Shown here one piece after another: positions 55,799-64,000 of a stretch of DNA of 64,000 bases. The DNA is from Larkinella knui (GTDB taxonomy: Bacteria; Bacteroidota; Bacteroidia; Cytophagales; Spirosomataceae). The stretch is taken from NCBI RefSeq assembly GCF_003858645.1, contig NZ_RQJP01000006.1, positions 186,001 through 250,000 of the forward strand, written 5' to 3'. The translations under genes were made by a program, and so were the position numbers. The notes beneath the pieces were generated by a model. The model saw nothing but the letters and a program-made list of their open reading frames with translations, was not told the origin of the DNA and made no database searches. Position 1 is the first letter of the stretch, and each line of letters opens with the position of its first letter.

Positions 55799-57379
55799 AT
55801 GGCAGCAGCAGCAGGATTTAAACGATGGATCGTCGTCATCACAACCGTATCGGCGGCTATTCTGGAGCTGATCGACACCTCGATTGTGAACGTCGGTCTG
55901 ACCCAAATGGCCGGAAATCTGGGCGTTACGATCGAAGATATTTCGTGGGTCGTCACGGCCTACGCCATTGCCAACGTGATCATTATCCCGATGACCGGTT
56001 TTTTGCAGAGTTATTTCGGCCGGAAAACCTATTACATTGGCTCCATTATTCTCTTTACCGCTGCCTCCTATTTGTGCGGTATTGCCGATAATCTGTGGAT
56101 GCTGGTGGCCTTCCGGTTTCTGCAGGGAATTGGCGGGGGAGCGTTGCTATCCACGTCCCAGGGCATCATGTACGATGCGTTTCCGCCCAATCAACGCGCC
56201 ATTGCCTCGGCACTTTTCGGGATGGGCATTGTGATGGGACCAACGCTCGGACCCACGCTGGGCGGTTACATCATTGACAATTACCACTGGAGCTGGATGT
56301 TTTTCATCAACGTTCCAATCGGTATTCTGGCGGTTTTTCTGTGCACGACGTTTGTCGAAAAGCAACCCTACGAGTTTAATATTGACCGCAACAAGATTCA
56401 TATTGATCAGATCGGTATTCTGTTGCTGGCTGTGGGTGTCGGCAGCCTGCAATACGTGCTGGAACGGGGCGAAGCCGACGACTGGTTCGACGACCACGCG
56501 ATTCTGTACCTGACCATTACGGCCGCCATTTCCATTCCGCTGTTTCTCTGGTGGGAACTGAAAACAAAGGGTCCGGTGATGGATCTGCGGGTGGTCGGAC
56601 GAAATCGCAATCTCGCCATTGGTTCCATTCTGGTATTTATTATCGGCTACGGCCTGTTCACGTCCATTCTGCTCTTCCCGCTGTTTGCCCAGCGCATCGT
56701 TGGCTACACGGCCACCAAAACCGGGAATATATTGATTCCGGGCGGAGCGGTGGCGCTGGTCATGTTTCCGGTGGTCGGGCGGTCGATGGCGGCTGGTGTT
56801 TCTCCGCGGATTTTTGCCATTCTCGGCTATCTGGCCTTCATTCTGTTCTGCTACATGATGTCGAACCTCAACGCCGACGCTGGTGAGCGCGATTTTACGT
56901 GGGCGTTACTGGTGCGCGGGGTTGGTCTGGCGATGATCAATGCCCCGCTGATCAATCAGTCCATTTCGACGCTGAAGCCGTCCGAACTTCCGACCGGTAT
57001 TGCTTTCACCAACATGGTCAGGCAATTGGGCGGGGCTTTTGGCGTCGCAATCACCAATACGTATATCGCCCAGCGCAGTGCCGTTCACCGCAATGACCTG
57101 GTCTCGAATCTTCAAGCTGACGATTTGCTGACGACCGACCGGCTCAATGCGATGGCGCAGAGCCTCGCGTCGCGGGGCGTGAACGCGCTCGATTCGGTAA
57201 CGGGTGCTTATCGGAACATGGATGCCATTATTTCCAAACAGGCCCTGATGATTTCGTATCTCGATACCTTCCGGCTCGCCGGACTGTTTTTCGTGGTGAC
57301 CTTACCGCTGTTATTTCTGATGCAGAACAAAAAAATGGACCCGGCAGCCGCCAAAGCCGCAGCCGATGCCGCTCACTGA
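55799..57379 (+). CDS. DHA2-type MFS multidrug transporter (EmrB family)
   Basis: 526 residues with 14 predicted membrane helices. Motif A-type RKTYYIGSI and the motif C-like GMGIVMGPTLGPTLGGYIID (about 139-158) mark the drug:proton antiporter DHA2 group. An acidic loop ELIDTSIVNVGLTQ in helix 1 is the usual proton/drug site. It pumps hydrophobic compounds through the EmrA-like adaptor and TolC channel. Preceded by emrA-like, followed by tolC-like, all on one strand. Confidence 0.93.
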   Translation: MAAAAGFKRWIVVITTVSAAILELIDTSIVNVGLTQMAGNLGVTIEDISWVVTAYAIANVIIIPMTGFLQSYFGRKTYYIGSIILFTAASYLCGIADNLWMLVAFRFLQGIGGGALLSTSQGIMYDAFPPNQRAIASALFGMGIVMGPTLGPTLGGYIIDNYHWSWMFFINVPIGILAVFLCTTFVEKQPYEFNIDRNKIHIDQIGILLLAVGVGSLQYVLERGEADDWFDDHAILYLTITAAISIPLFLWWELKTKGPVMDLRVVGRNRNLAIGSILVFIIGYGLFTSILLFPLFAQRIVGYTATKTGNILIPGGAVALVMFPVVGRSMAAGVSPRIFAILGYLAFILFCYMMSNLNADAGERDFTWALLVRGVGLAMINAPLINQSISTLKPSELPTGIAFTNMVRQLGGAFGVAITNTYIAQRSAVHRNDLVSNLQADDLLTTDRLNAMAQSLASRGVNALDSVTGAYRNMDAIISKQALMISYLDTFRLAGLFFVVTLPLLFLMQNKKMDPAAAKAAADAAH

Positions 57380-57444
57380 CCGATCGACCAGACGAAGTTA
57401 TCAATCACGGCTGGATTTTATCCACAATTCCACAGACCAATCGA

Positions 57445-58746
57445 ATGAAACCATTTAGTCTCTTTTTACTACTCACCCTGACGACGGTCACCGCAGGAGC
57501 GCAGTCCATTCCTGACGACTTGCGGGGGCTTATCAATCAGGCCAATACGAACTTTCCGCGTCTGAAAGAGCAGGAGCAGCAACTCCGGGCGGGCGAAGTG
57601 CACGTAGATATCGCCCGTTCAGCTTACCAACCCAACATTACCGGCAACGGAACGTATCAATACGTTACACCCGTAGCGAAAGCCACGTTGCCCGTCAACG
57701 GGAAAGATCAGACCATCCAGTTTCAACCCAATCATAACATCAACGCCAACATTGGCCTTGGGCAGACGCTGTATGATTTTGGCCGGACAGACGCCAGCAT
57801 TAAACAGGCCGTTGATCAGGTGCAGCTGTTGCGCCGAAACCTTGAACTGACCCGGCAAAACCTCGGCTATCAGGTGGCTGCGGCTTATTACGGTATCGGT
57901 TTTCTGCAAAAAAGTATGGTCGTTCAGGACTCGGTTATCAAAGTGGCGCAGGGAAATATTCAGATTTTTGCCAACCGCTTACAGAATGGCGAAGCATTGC
58001 AGTATGATTTACTGACGCAGCAAGTCCGGTTGAAAACCGCCCAAAATCGAAAAATTGATCTGCAAAACAATCTGGAGCGCCAACGTGCGTTATTGACGTA
58101 TCTGACCGGTGATCCAAACCCGGCCATCAGTCCTGCTGCCGCTCAATTTGAGGCACAGGTTCAGCCATTCACACTGGAAGGAAGCCTGCAAACGGCGCAA
58201 TCATCGAATAAAGAAGTACAACTAGCGCAAGACCGGGTTCGGGTGGCTCAAACCGATTTGCTGGCTAACGACCGCAGCGGTCGCCCCAACCTGAGCTTTA
58301 GTGGTTCGGCGGGATACCGAAACGGCTATTTGCCAGAAATTGGTACGCTGAAGTTTAACGTTGCCGCCGGGGTAAATCTGACCGTACCGATTTATTCCGG
58401 TAAACGATACTCACTGCAAAACCAGGCGGCCCGTCTGAATCTGGACGCCAGCCGGTATGCGGTCGAGAATGCCAACGCCCAGTTGCGGCAGAGTCTGGAA
58501 CAGTTGAACGCCGACATTCGGAGTAACCAGCAGCGGTTGCAGAATCTGGAAACGCAGGTGTTACAGGCCCGGAAGGCGCTGGAAATTGCGCAGATCCGGT
58601 TGCGATCGGGCGTCATCACCCCCGTTGAGTTGCAAAGTGCCGAAACGGGCGTTGAAGAAGCGGAATTGGCCCGGTTGAATTACCAGTATCAGCTATTACT
58701 CAATCATTTAGAGTATAAACGATTATTGGGAGAAAATTTGTTGTAA
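57445..58746 (+). CDS. TolC family outer-membrane efflux protein
   Basis: 433 residues. A signal peptide (about 1-19, ending AGAQ) is followed by the repeated helical OEP domain: LRGLINQANTNFPRLKEQEQ at the start and, after the midpoint, GSLQTAQSSNKEVQLAQDRV as the second repeat. The trimer would form the outer channel of the EmrA/EmrB pump encoded directly upstream (65-base gap). The sequence ends in YKRLLGENLL. Confidence 0.92.
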   Translation: MKPFSLFLLLTLTTVTAGAQSIPDDLRGLINQANTNFPRLKEQEQQLRAGEVHVDIARSAYQPNITGNGTYQYVTPVAKATLPVNGKDQTIQFQPNHNINANIGLGQTLYDFGRTDASIKQAVDQVQLLRRNLELTRQNLGYQVAAAYYGIGFLQKSMVVQDSVIKVAQGNIQIFANRLQNGEALQYDLLTQQVRLKTAQNRKIDLQNNLERQRALLTYLTGDPNPAISPAAAQFEAQVQPFTLEGSLQTAQSSNKEVQLAQDRVRVAQTDLLANDRSGRPNLSFSGSAGYRNGYLPEIGTLKFNVAAGVNLTVPIYSGKRYSLQNQAARLNLDASRYAVENANAQLRQSLEQLNADIRSNQQRLQNLETQVLQARKALEIAQIRLRSGVITPVELQSAETGVEEAELARLNYQYQLLLNHLEYKRLLGENLL

Positions 58747-58889
58747 CCGAAAACGAAAAGTTGGTTGTCTGGCAAACTAAAAAATAAAACAGACGGTTCT
58801 TTACGTGTGGTTATTGACAGAACAGCCGCTCTCACACACGAGCAGATACTCATCTGCACCATTTGACAACCTGAAAACAGTTTACGACT

Positions 58890-59129
58890 ATGAAAGATCG
58901 CGTAACCAACATTCTCAAAAACTTTGGAGTTAAGGAATCGGCCATTCATCCTGACGTTCACTTTACGCGCGATCTGGGTCTGGATAGTCTGGACACTGTT
59001 GATTTGATTATGCAGTTGGAGCAGGAGTTTGGCATCCGGATTCCCGACGAAGATTATTCAAAATTAACGACTTTTCAGGGCGTTGTCGATTATTTGCAGA
59101 CGGAGCAACACGTCGCTATGGAAGCTTAA
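58890..59129 (+). CDS. Acyl carrier protein
   Basis: 79 residues. The phosphopantetheine serine is S33 in LGLDSLDTVDLIMQLEQEFG, the classic ACP signature. Length and acidity fit a free carrier protein. It is a stand-alone gene without fatty acid synthesis genes next to it, so it may be a secondary ACP rather than the main AcpP. It is followed by a strong bidirectional terminator. Confidence 0.93.
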   Translation: MKDRVTNILKNFGVKESAIHPDVHFTRDLGLDSLDTVDLIMQLEQEFGIRIPDEDYSKLTTFQGVVDYLQTEQHVAMEA

Positions 59130-59153
59130 TCCGGTTGAAACAATACGGTGAAT

Positions 59154-59197
59154 AAAAAGCCGGAATGCACTTTTAAACGAGTTGCATTCCGGCTTTT
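59154..59197. terminator. Bidirectional terminator between acp and comB
   Basis: Stem AAAAAGCCGGAATGCA/TGCATTCCGGCTTTTT with a 13-base loop; A-run and T-run flank both arms. It ends the acp transcript on the plus strand and comB on the minus strand. Confidence 0.9.
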
Positions 59198-59205
59198 TTG
59201 ATTAA

Positions 59206-59922
59206 CTACATCTCCATACTCACCAACGCGCTCCCCCGCAACACCGGGATGACATCGTAAAGATCATGCTGCAAACAGTAGATAATATCTTTGTGAATGC
59301 TCAGCCGGTGGAGCCGCCGGACGTGTGAGGAAGGGGCCAGAAAAGCCGGCAAATCGGCTTTCGCCTGCATATACATGCGCCAGGCCATCAGCCCGCTGTC
59401 TTCCGGAACCATATATTCATCTTTCAACCGCTCAATGAGCGCACCGGCAAACAACGTATCTTCCAGATTGACCCGCCCTTTCCAGCCCGCACACAAAATC
59501 AGAACATCGTAGCGTTCGCCCTGCAAAAACCGTACGACGGCTTCCAGATTCAGAAACGATCCCACCAGCACTTTCACCGCATTGCGCGAACGCGTGATGG
59601 CGTAGGTGCCATTGGTGGTCGTCATGGCGATGTCGGCGCCAATCAGCCGTTCGTCCATGTAGCTGAACGGCGAGTTGTCGAGATCAAACCCATCGACTTT
59701 TTTGGCATTTCGTTCGGCTGCGGCCAGATAGCCCCGGCCCTGCAACTGGCTGCACTCCTCGACCGTTGCCACCGGCGTAATGCTGTTGACACCGTGGGCG
59801 AAAGCGGTGACCATACACGACGTCGCCCGAAATACGTCGGCAACGACAACAATGGAATTTTCGAGTGAATCGGTGTGCAGATGGAGTAAATCAGGAGTCA
59901 GGCAGACGTCAATTGTTTTCAT
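59206..59922 (-). CDS. comB: 2-Phosphosulfolactate phosphatase family protein
   Basis: 238 residues. ComB proteins remove phosphate from 2-phosphosulfolactate in coenzyme M synthesis, but bacterial homologues often have unknown roles. Family features: ENSIVVVADVFRATSCMVTA, AAERNAKKVDGFDLDNSPFS, IAMTTTNGTYAITRSRNAVK and LILCAGWKGRVNLEDTLFAG. It is a single gene convergent with acp. No other sulfolactate genes are in the window. Confidence 0.9.
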   Translation of the reverse strand: MKTIDVCLTPDLLHLHTDSLENSIVVVADVFRATSCMVTAFAHGVNSITPVATVEECSQLQGRGYLAAAERNAKKVDGFDLDNSPFSYMDERLIGADIAMTTTNGTYAITRSRNAVKVLVGSFLNLEAVVRFLQGERYDVLILCAGWKGRVNLEDTLFAGALIERLKDEYMVPEDSGLMAWRMYMQAKADLPAFLAPSSHVRRLHRLSIHKDIIYCLQHDLYDVIPVLRGSALVSMEM

Positions 59923-60025
59923 GCTAGGAGGTACAGGAACGCTGATTGGGCGGATTGACCGAATTTTAACTGATTTTTATCCGTACAAATCCGTTTAATC
60001 GGCCCAACCAGTGCTCCTATCCAGT

Positions 60026-61120
60026 TTATTTTTTTACAAAAGGTAACTTCACAACTTGCGCCTTCAACAGCCGGTCGCGGACTTTAACATAAATTTCGGA
60101 ACCCGGTTTGCTGTATTCGGTCGGAACGTACCCCATGCCAATGCCTTTGCTGAGCGTTGGCGACTGCGTACCGGACGTTACTTCACCGATGCGGTTGCCG
60201 TCGGCGTCGCAGAGTTCATAGTGGCTCCGCGGAATGCCCCGGTCGACGAGTTCAAAACCGACCAGTTTCCGTTTCAGACCTTCCTTTTTCTGGTTTTCCA
60301 GGCTTTCGGAATTAATGAACGGCTTGGTAAATTTCGTCACCCAGCCCAAACCGGCTTCCAGCGGTGAAACCGTGTCGTCGACGTCGTTGCCGTAGAGACA
60401 GTAGCCCATTTCGAGCCGCAGCGTATCGCGCGCGCCCAACCCAATGGGTTTAATTCCGAAGGGTTCTCCGGCTTTCATGATCGCCTTCCAGACGGCTTCG
60501 GCCTGCTCGTTGGCGACATAAATTTCAAAACCGCCCGCGCCGGTATAGCCCGTGGCCGAGACAATTACGTTCGGAAAACCCGCAAAATCCGTTTTTTCGA
60601 ACGTATAATACGACATCGAATCCAGCAAAACATCCGTCAGTGGTTGCAGCGCCTGGGCCGCCAATGGCCCCTGAACGGCAAACAGACAGGTTCCATCCGA
60701 GATGTTGACCATTTCCAGGCCGCTCCCGAACTCATTCTGGCTCTGAATCCAGTTCCAGTCTTTTTCGATGTTCGATGCGTTGACAACCAGCATATATTCT
60801 ATATTGCTGATCTGATAAATGAGCAGATCGTCGACCACGCCACCCTCGCTGTTGGGCAGGTAGCTGTATTGCACCTTGCCGTCGTAGAGCAGCGAGGCAT
60901 CATTGGCCGACACTTTCTGAATTAAGTCAATGGCTTTTTCACCTTTCAAAATGAATTCACCCATGTGCGAAACATCGAAAATACCGACGCCATTGCGGAC
61001 GGTCTGGTGCTCTTCTATGTCGGACGAATACCGCACCGGCATCAGAAATCCGGCAAACGGCACCATTTTTGCCCCAAGTTGTTCGTGAATCTTTTCGAGC
61101 GGTACGTGCTTTAATTCCAT
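60026..61120 (-). CDS. gcvT: Aminomethyltransferase (glycine cleavage system T protein)
   Basis: 364 residues. T protein transfers the methylene of the lipoyl-bound aminomethyl group to tetrahydrofolate. Folate-site motifs include [45 protein letters not shown] and the C-terminal [20 protein letters not shown]. The gene is alone; gcvH and gcvP are not within the window. A -7-like TAGTTTTG lies at 61197-61204. Confidence 0.95.
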   Translation of the reverse strand: MELKHVPLEKIHEQLGAKMVPFAGFLMPVRYSSDIEEHQTVRNGVGIFDVSHMGEFILKGEKAIDLIQKVSANDASLLYDGKVQYSYLPNSEGGVVDDLLIYQISNIEYMLVVNASNIEKDWNWIQSQNEFGSGLEMVNISDGTCLFAVQGPLAAQALQPLTDVLLDSMSYYTFEKTDFAGFPNVIVSATGYTGAGGFEIYVANEQAEAVWKAIMKAGEPFGIKPIGLGARDTLRLEMGYCLYGNDVDDTVSPLEAGLGWVTKFTKPFINSESLENQKKEGLKRKLVGFELVDRGIPRSHYELCDADGNRIGEVTSGTQSPTLSKGIGMGYVPTEYSKPGSEIYVKVRDRLLKAQVVKLPFVKK

Positions 61121-61196
61121 AAAAGGAAGAATTGAGAATGCGATTCGGATTCCGGTTCAACGCAGCGATGGCGCACCTTATCACTAACCCGACTTA

Positions 61197-61204
61197 CAAA
61201 ACTA
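61197..61204 (-). promoter_or_regulatory. Candidate -7 element of gcvT
   Basis: Minus strand TAGTTTTG (TAnnTTTG) about 77 bases before the gcvT start, with no TTG at the -33 distance. It lies in the 105-base gap shared with the divergent gene. Confidence 0.35.
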
Positions 61205-61225
61205 CCGAATTGTTGACGGTTTTCC

Positions 61226-62134
61226 ATGACTACTATTCCCTATAGCCGGTTTCTGATTGCCTTTGTTTTATTATTTCGCTCCGCATCCGTGCTTGCTCAA
61301 ACGACTGTAGCCGGGCAGGTACGGATCGACGACACGAGCCAGCCGGTTTCCTACGCGCTGATTAGCGAGCCCCAGCACCGGTTCGGGACCTACGCCGATG
61401 CGCAGGGACGGTTTTCGGCGCGGTTTCCGCCGGGAATCGATACGCTTCTGATTAGCTGCGTCGGGTTTGAGAGTCTGCTTCTGCCACTAGCGGGCCTGGC
61501 CGATACCACGGTTTTCCGGCTGCGTTCCAAACCGAATGTGCTGACCGAAATTGTGGTCCGGGGTCAAAAACCGCGTCTGGCAACGGTGGGAGCCATTCGG
61601 AAACGGGCACCGATTGTCTGGGGCAATTGCTCGGGCCGGAACATCGAGTTTGCCTTGTACGTCCGCAATACCAACGGCATTCGGGGGTATTTGCAGCGGG
61701 TGTCGTATCTGATTGCGCGGGGGGGCGTTCCGTCGGCGCCGTTTCGGGTGCGGGTTTATGCCAACACCGATGGCGAACCGGGCGAGGACCGGCTACCGCA
61801 GAGCGTGGTGACGGCCGCCCGGCGGGGCAATACCTGGTGCGAGGTCGATCTGTCGCGCTACCAGATTGCGTTTCCGAAGGAGGGTCTGTTCATTGCGATG
61901 GAATGGCTCCCGACCGAGGAAGCCCGCTATAAATTCGCGACGTCATTCAAAATGCCGGATGGTCAGAAGAATGTGCGCGAATGTTTCGGGCAATACCTGG
62001 CGTTTTCCCGGGAGCTACGGACGGCCACCTACTGGGAACGCATCAACGGCGGCACCTGGCGACGCAACGCGCCCCTGTCGCGGGTCGGGCTGGGCGAACA
62101 CCCGGTTATTCAGGCAAAGATTGCGCTGGAGTGA
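61226..62134 (+). CDS. Secreted protein with carboxypeptidase-regulatory-like domain
   Basis: 302 residues. A signal peptide (about 1-24, ending VLAQ) is followed by a CarboxypepD_reg-like domain (about 27-110): TTVAGQVRIDDTSQPVSYAL, ALISEP and LISCVGFESLLLPL, ending in NVLTEIVVRGQK, the linker that normally leads to a TonB plug. Instead of plug and barrel, a 190-residue beta-rich domain with GRNIEFALYVRNTNGIRGYL follows. It is a short SusC-like N-terminus on a different body; surface or adhesion role possible. GC content is high. Confidence 0.82.
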   Translation: MTTIPYSRFLIAFVLLFRSASVLAQTTVAGQVRIDDTSQPVSYALISEPQHRFGTYADAQGRFSARFPPGIDTLLISCVGFESLLLPLAGLADTTVFRLRSKPNVLTEIVVRGQKPRLATVGAIRKRAPIVWGNCSGRNIEFALYVRNTNGIRGYLQRVSYLIARGGVPSAPFRVRVYANTDGEPGEDRLPQSVVTAARRGNTWCEVDLSRYQIAFPKEGLFIAMEWLPTEEARYKFATSFKMPDGQKNVRECFGQYLAFSRELRTATYWERINGGTWRRNAPLSRVGLGEHPVIQAKIALE

Positions 62135-62191
62135 GGCACTATAGATGGTTATATGTTTCACGTCTTAAATTTGCTTTATTTGTAAAAAAAA

Positions 62192-63076
62192 ATGTACTAT
62201 CGTCGGAAGGTAATTCTAGCTTTATTGGAACAATTTGGCGGACAATTAAATAAAATTGCCCTTCAAAAAACTCTCTTTTTGTTGTCTAGGCTACAGAAAA
62301 AGCCAGTTTACGATTTCATACCTTATAAATATGGTTGTTACTCCTATCAGGCCGTTTGGGACTTAGGGGCATTGCAATTGCGTGGATTTGTTGAAAATAC
62401 AGACAATCAATGGAATTTAACAAGTCATAAATTGCATTTGAACGAACTCACGAAAAACGATATTGAAATTATACGTTATCTAAAATACACTCTTAAAGAG
62501 CTTAGTACTGATGAGCTTATTTACAAAACGTATCTTGAATATCCATTCTGGGCAATTAATAGTTTAAAAGCTGAGAAAATGCTTTCAGCTCAACAATATG
62601 AGGCTGTCCAAAATCATAAACCTCAAAAAACCAATGTGTCGCTTTTCACCATTGGATACGAAGGAATCTCACTTGAAAGTTATTTTAATAAGCTTATTAT
62701 TAACGATGTTAAAGTGCTATGTGATGTTCGTCGTAACGCAATAAGTCAAAAATTTGGTTTCTCTAAAAGTGACTTAGTTAAGGTTTGTAACGCATTAGGT
62801 ATAATATATATACATCTGCCTGAATTGGGTATTCCAAGTGATAAACGAAAACATTTACAAGACCAAACTGATTACGACACACTTTTTGACGATTACAAAA
62901 CAAATTATTTGTTTTTTCAACAGCACAATATCGATTGCATTCTTGATTTAGTATTAAAATATCATCGAGTTGCCTTGACTTGCTTTGAAGCTTCTTATTG
63001 CCAATGCCACAGAAGTAAGGTTGCAGAAGCAGTCGTTAATCACAATGACTGGAAATATGAATTGAACCATATTTAG
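62192..63076 (+). CDS. DUF488 protein with N-terminal helical/winged-helix-like domain
   Basis: 294 residues. The C-terminal DUF488 domain (about 148-285) has FTIGYEG (152-158), DVRR (178-181) and the conserved Cys/Glu/His cluster TCFEASYCQCHR (263-274, C264, E266, H273). The N-terminal 130 residues, with NKIALQKTLFLLSRLQKKPV and YDFIPYKYGCYSYQAVWDL, look like a small helical or winged-helix module and are not part of standard DUF488. The gene is strongly AT-rich relative to its left neighbour. A 272-residue gene follows 8 bases later. Function unknown; a nucleic-acid or defence link is only suggested by family context. Confidence 0.78.
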   Translation: MYYRRKVILALLEQFGGQLNKIALQKTLFLLSRLQKKPVYDFIPYKYGCYSYQAVWDLGALQLRGFVENTDNQWNLTSHKLHLNELTKNDIEIIRYLKYTLKELSTDELIYKTYLEYPFWAINSLKAEKMLSAQQYEAVQNHKPQKTNVSLFTIGYEGISLESYFNKLIINDVKVLCDVRRNAISQKFGFSKSDLVKVCNALGIIYIHLPELGIPSDKRKHLQDQTDYDTLFDDYKTNYLFFQQHNIDCILDLVLKYHRVALTCFEASYCQCHRSKVAEAVVNHNDWKYELNHI

Positions 63077-63084
63077 AAAGCTTG

Positions 63085-63903
63085 ATGAAAACGAAAGTTC
63101 TTATCACGGTAACAACATATCCTTTACCATCACGAAGCTACGACGAATTGGTATGTACTGCCGGTATTCTAGAGGATGGCAGTTGGATACGTATTTATCC
63201 TGTGCCTCTTAAATTTTTGCTAAAGTCTGATGCTCATAAATACCATTGGATAGAACTGGAATTGCAGAAACCGCGTAGGCAAGACTTTCGCCCAGAAAGC
63301 CATTCACCTGTACATCCCGACTTATCTGACATGATAGTTGGAGAGAAGATAGGCACTGAAAAGAACTGGATTAGGCGAAAAGTCTTCTGCTTACAAGATG
63401 TGCATAAAAATATGACTCGGCTTATTCAACTATCAAAAGAGCCTTCTAATAAATCTCTTGCTACTTTCAAACCGGCTCGAATTATTAGTTTTGATATAGA
63501 ACAAGACGATCGCAACTGGAAAACAGAATGGTTAGAACAAATGAAGCAATTGAATCTGTTTACAGGTGACCAAGATCGTCGTAGTTTGATACGCAAGATA
63601 CCTTACAAGTTTTTTTATAAATTTTGTGATGAAGCTGGAAAAATTAGCAGATTAATGATTGAGGATTGGGAGATTGGTCAATTATATTGGAATTGTTTAC
63701 ATAGGGCGGATGGAGATGAACAAGCCGCCTTACAAAAAGTAAGAGAAAAATATAACGAGACTTTTATCAATAATCGTGATATATACCTTTTTTTAGGGAC
63801 TACAAAAGAATGGCATATGAGACGTGCGCCAAACCCGTTTGTTATTATCGGTATTTTCTATCCAATGAATGACTCTTTACAACCTCAACTTTCTTTATTT
63901 TAA
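63085..63903 (+). CDS. Partner protein of the DUF488 gene, predicted beta-rich (OB-like)
   Basis: 272 residues, ATG at 63085 (a TTG one codon earlier is possible). The N-terminal 100 residues are beta-rich: KTKVLITVTTYPLPSRSYDE, LVCTAGILEDGSWIRIYPVP, KYHWIELELQKPRRQDFRPE, which suits an OB-type nucleic-acid-binding fold. A second such segment may follow near WHMRRAPNPFVIIGIFYPMN. The gene begins 8 bases after the DUF488 stop in the same AT-rich composition, so they are one operon. I do not know a named function. Confidence 0.65.
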   Translation: MKTKVLITVTTYPLPSRSYDELVCTAGILEDGSWIRIYPVPLKFLLKSDAHKYHWIELELQKPRRQDFRPESHSPVHPDLSDMIVGEKIGTEKNWIRRKVFCLQDVHKNMTRLIQLSKEPSNKSLATFKPARIISFDIEQDDRNWKTEWLEQMKQLNLFTGDQDRRSLIRKIPYKFFYKFCDEAGKISRLMIEDWEIGQLYWNCLHRADGDEQAALQKVREKYNETFINNRDIYLFLGTTKEWHMRRAPNPFVIIGIFYPMNDSLQPQLSLF

Positions 63904-63945
63904 ATTGATAATCAACAATTATAAAACTAAAAGCCTCGCTCCCAT

Positions 63946-64000
63946 ATGAAATTCCAAACCACCCTCCTAAGCCACGGAAAAACCGCCACCGGCGTTGAAG
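63946..64000 (+). CDS. DUF1905/YdeI-type protein (first 18 codons only)
   Basis: ATG at 63946; reads MKFQTTLLSHGKTATGVE up to the right edge. The start resembles the DUF1905 domain found in YdeI/OmpD-associated family proteins (TTLLxHGKTATGIEV). Everything after is outside the window, so the name is tentative. GC content rises again here, marking the right limit of the AT-rich module. Confidence 0.55.
   Translation, partial: MKFQTTLLSHGKTATGVE

Noticed and set aside
54704-55906. 400-codon minus-strand frame opposite emrA
   Set aside because: Shadow of the emrA-like gene; Phe/Arg/His-rich translation with no domain, no promoter or signal.

Overview
The window is a stretch of chromosome from a Bacteroidota bacterium. 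Several things point to Cytophagales, probably the Spirosoma/Larkinella group (Spirosomaceae): an alternative complex III operon fused to an aa3 oxidase operon, the rpmG-DUF4295-ftsY cluster, a DUF983 protein, an OmpH-like protein, and genes without Shine-Dalgarno sequences. Promoters repeatedly fit the Bacteroidota pattern TTTG, 19-20 bases, TAnnTTTG. Family-level placement is inference; no rRNA gene is present. No complete insertion sequence, CRISPR array or prophage was seen.

Layout. 1-8634 (minus strand): the transcription/translation block, read as tRNA-Tyr, tRNA-Gly, tRNA-Thr, tuf, terminator, tRNA-Trp, secE, nusG, rplK, rplA, rplJ, rplL and rpoB (rpoB runs off the left edge). 8635-11069 (minus): an ECF sigma factor, a membrane anti-sigma-like protein and a predicted outer-membrane barrel protein. 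11152-28318 (minus): about 17 kb of head-to-tail respiratory genes, actABCDEF, coxB, coxA, ctaA, ctaB, two subunit III genes, subunit IV, SCO, DUF420 and two small membrane proteins, with one strong promoter at the head and one strong terminator at the tail. 28427-33022 (minus): tRNA-Cys, rpsA, an HNH nuclease, smpB, a terminator-ended structured RNA candidate and an OmpH/Skp-like protein. 33033-41532: a penicillin acylase divergent from a GH3 amido synthetase, then ispH, a sugar epimerase and a GHL10 glycosidase. 41933-50477: an Lrp regulator, a TPR protein divergent from hpt, a lone nuoD, rpmG-DUF4295, ftsY, an MNT/HEPN pair, a lipoprotein, a membrane protein and rimO. 50548-58746: an orphan 7TM histidine kinase, an aldehyde dehydrogenase, and a MarR regulator divergent from an EmrA/EmrB/TolC export operon. 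58890-64000: an acyl carrier protein, comB, gcvT, a carboxypeptidase-regulatory-like protein, and an AT-rich two-gene DUF488 module followed by the first codons of a DUF1905-type gene.

How the genes work together. The respiratory block encodes a quinol oxidizer (ActA-F), the oxygen-reducing oxidase (CoxA/B and subunits III and IV) and its heme A and copper assembly factors, so the whole terminal branch can be made from one transcript. The first 8.5 kb supplies translation and transcription machinery. The emr cluster is a self-contained regulated efflux unit with two near-identical palindromes overlapping its promoter. Most of the remainder is housekeeping.

The least explained parts are the AT-rich DUF488 gene pair at the right edge, the structured RNA candidate at 31934-32130, the MNT/HEPN pair four bases behind ftsY, and two families of short palindromic repeats.
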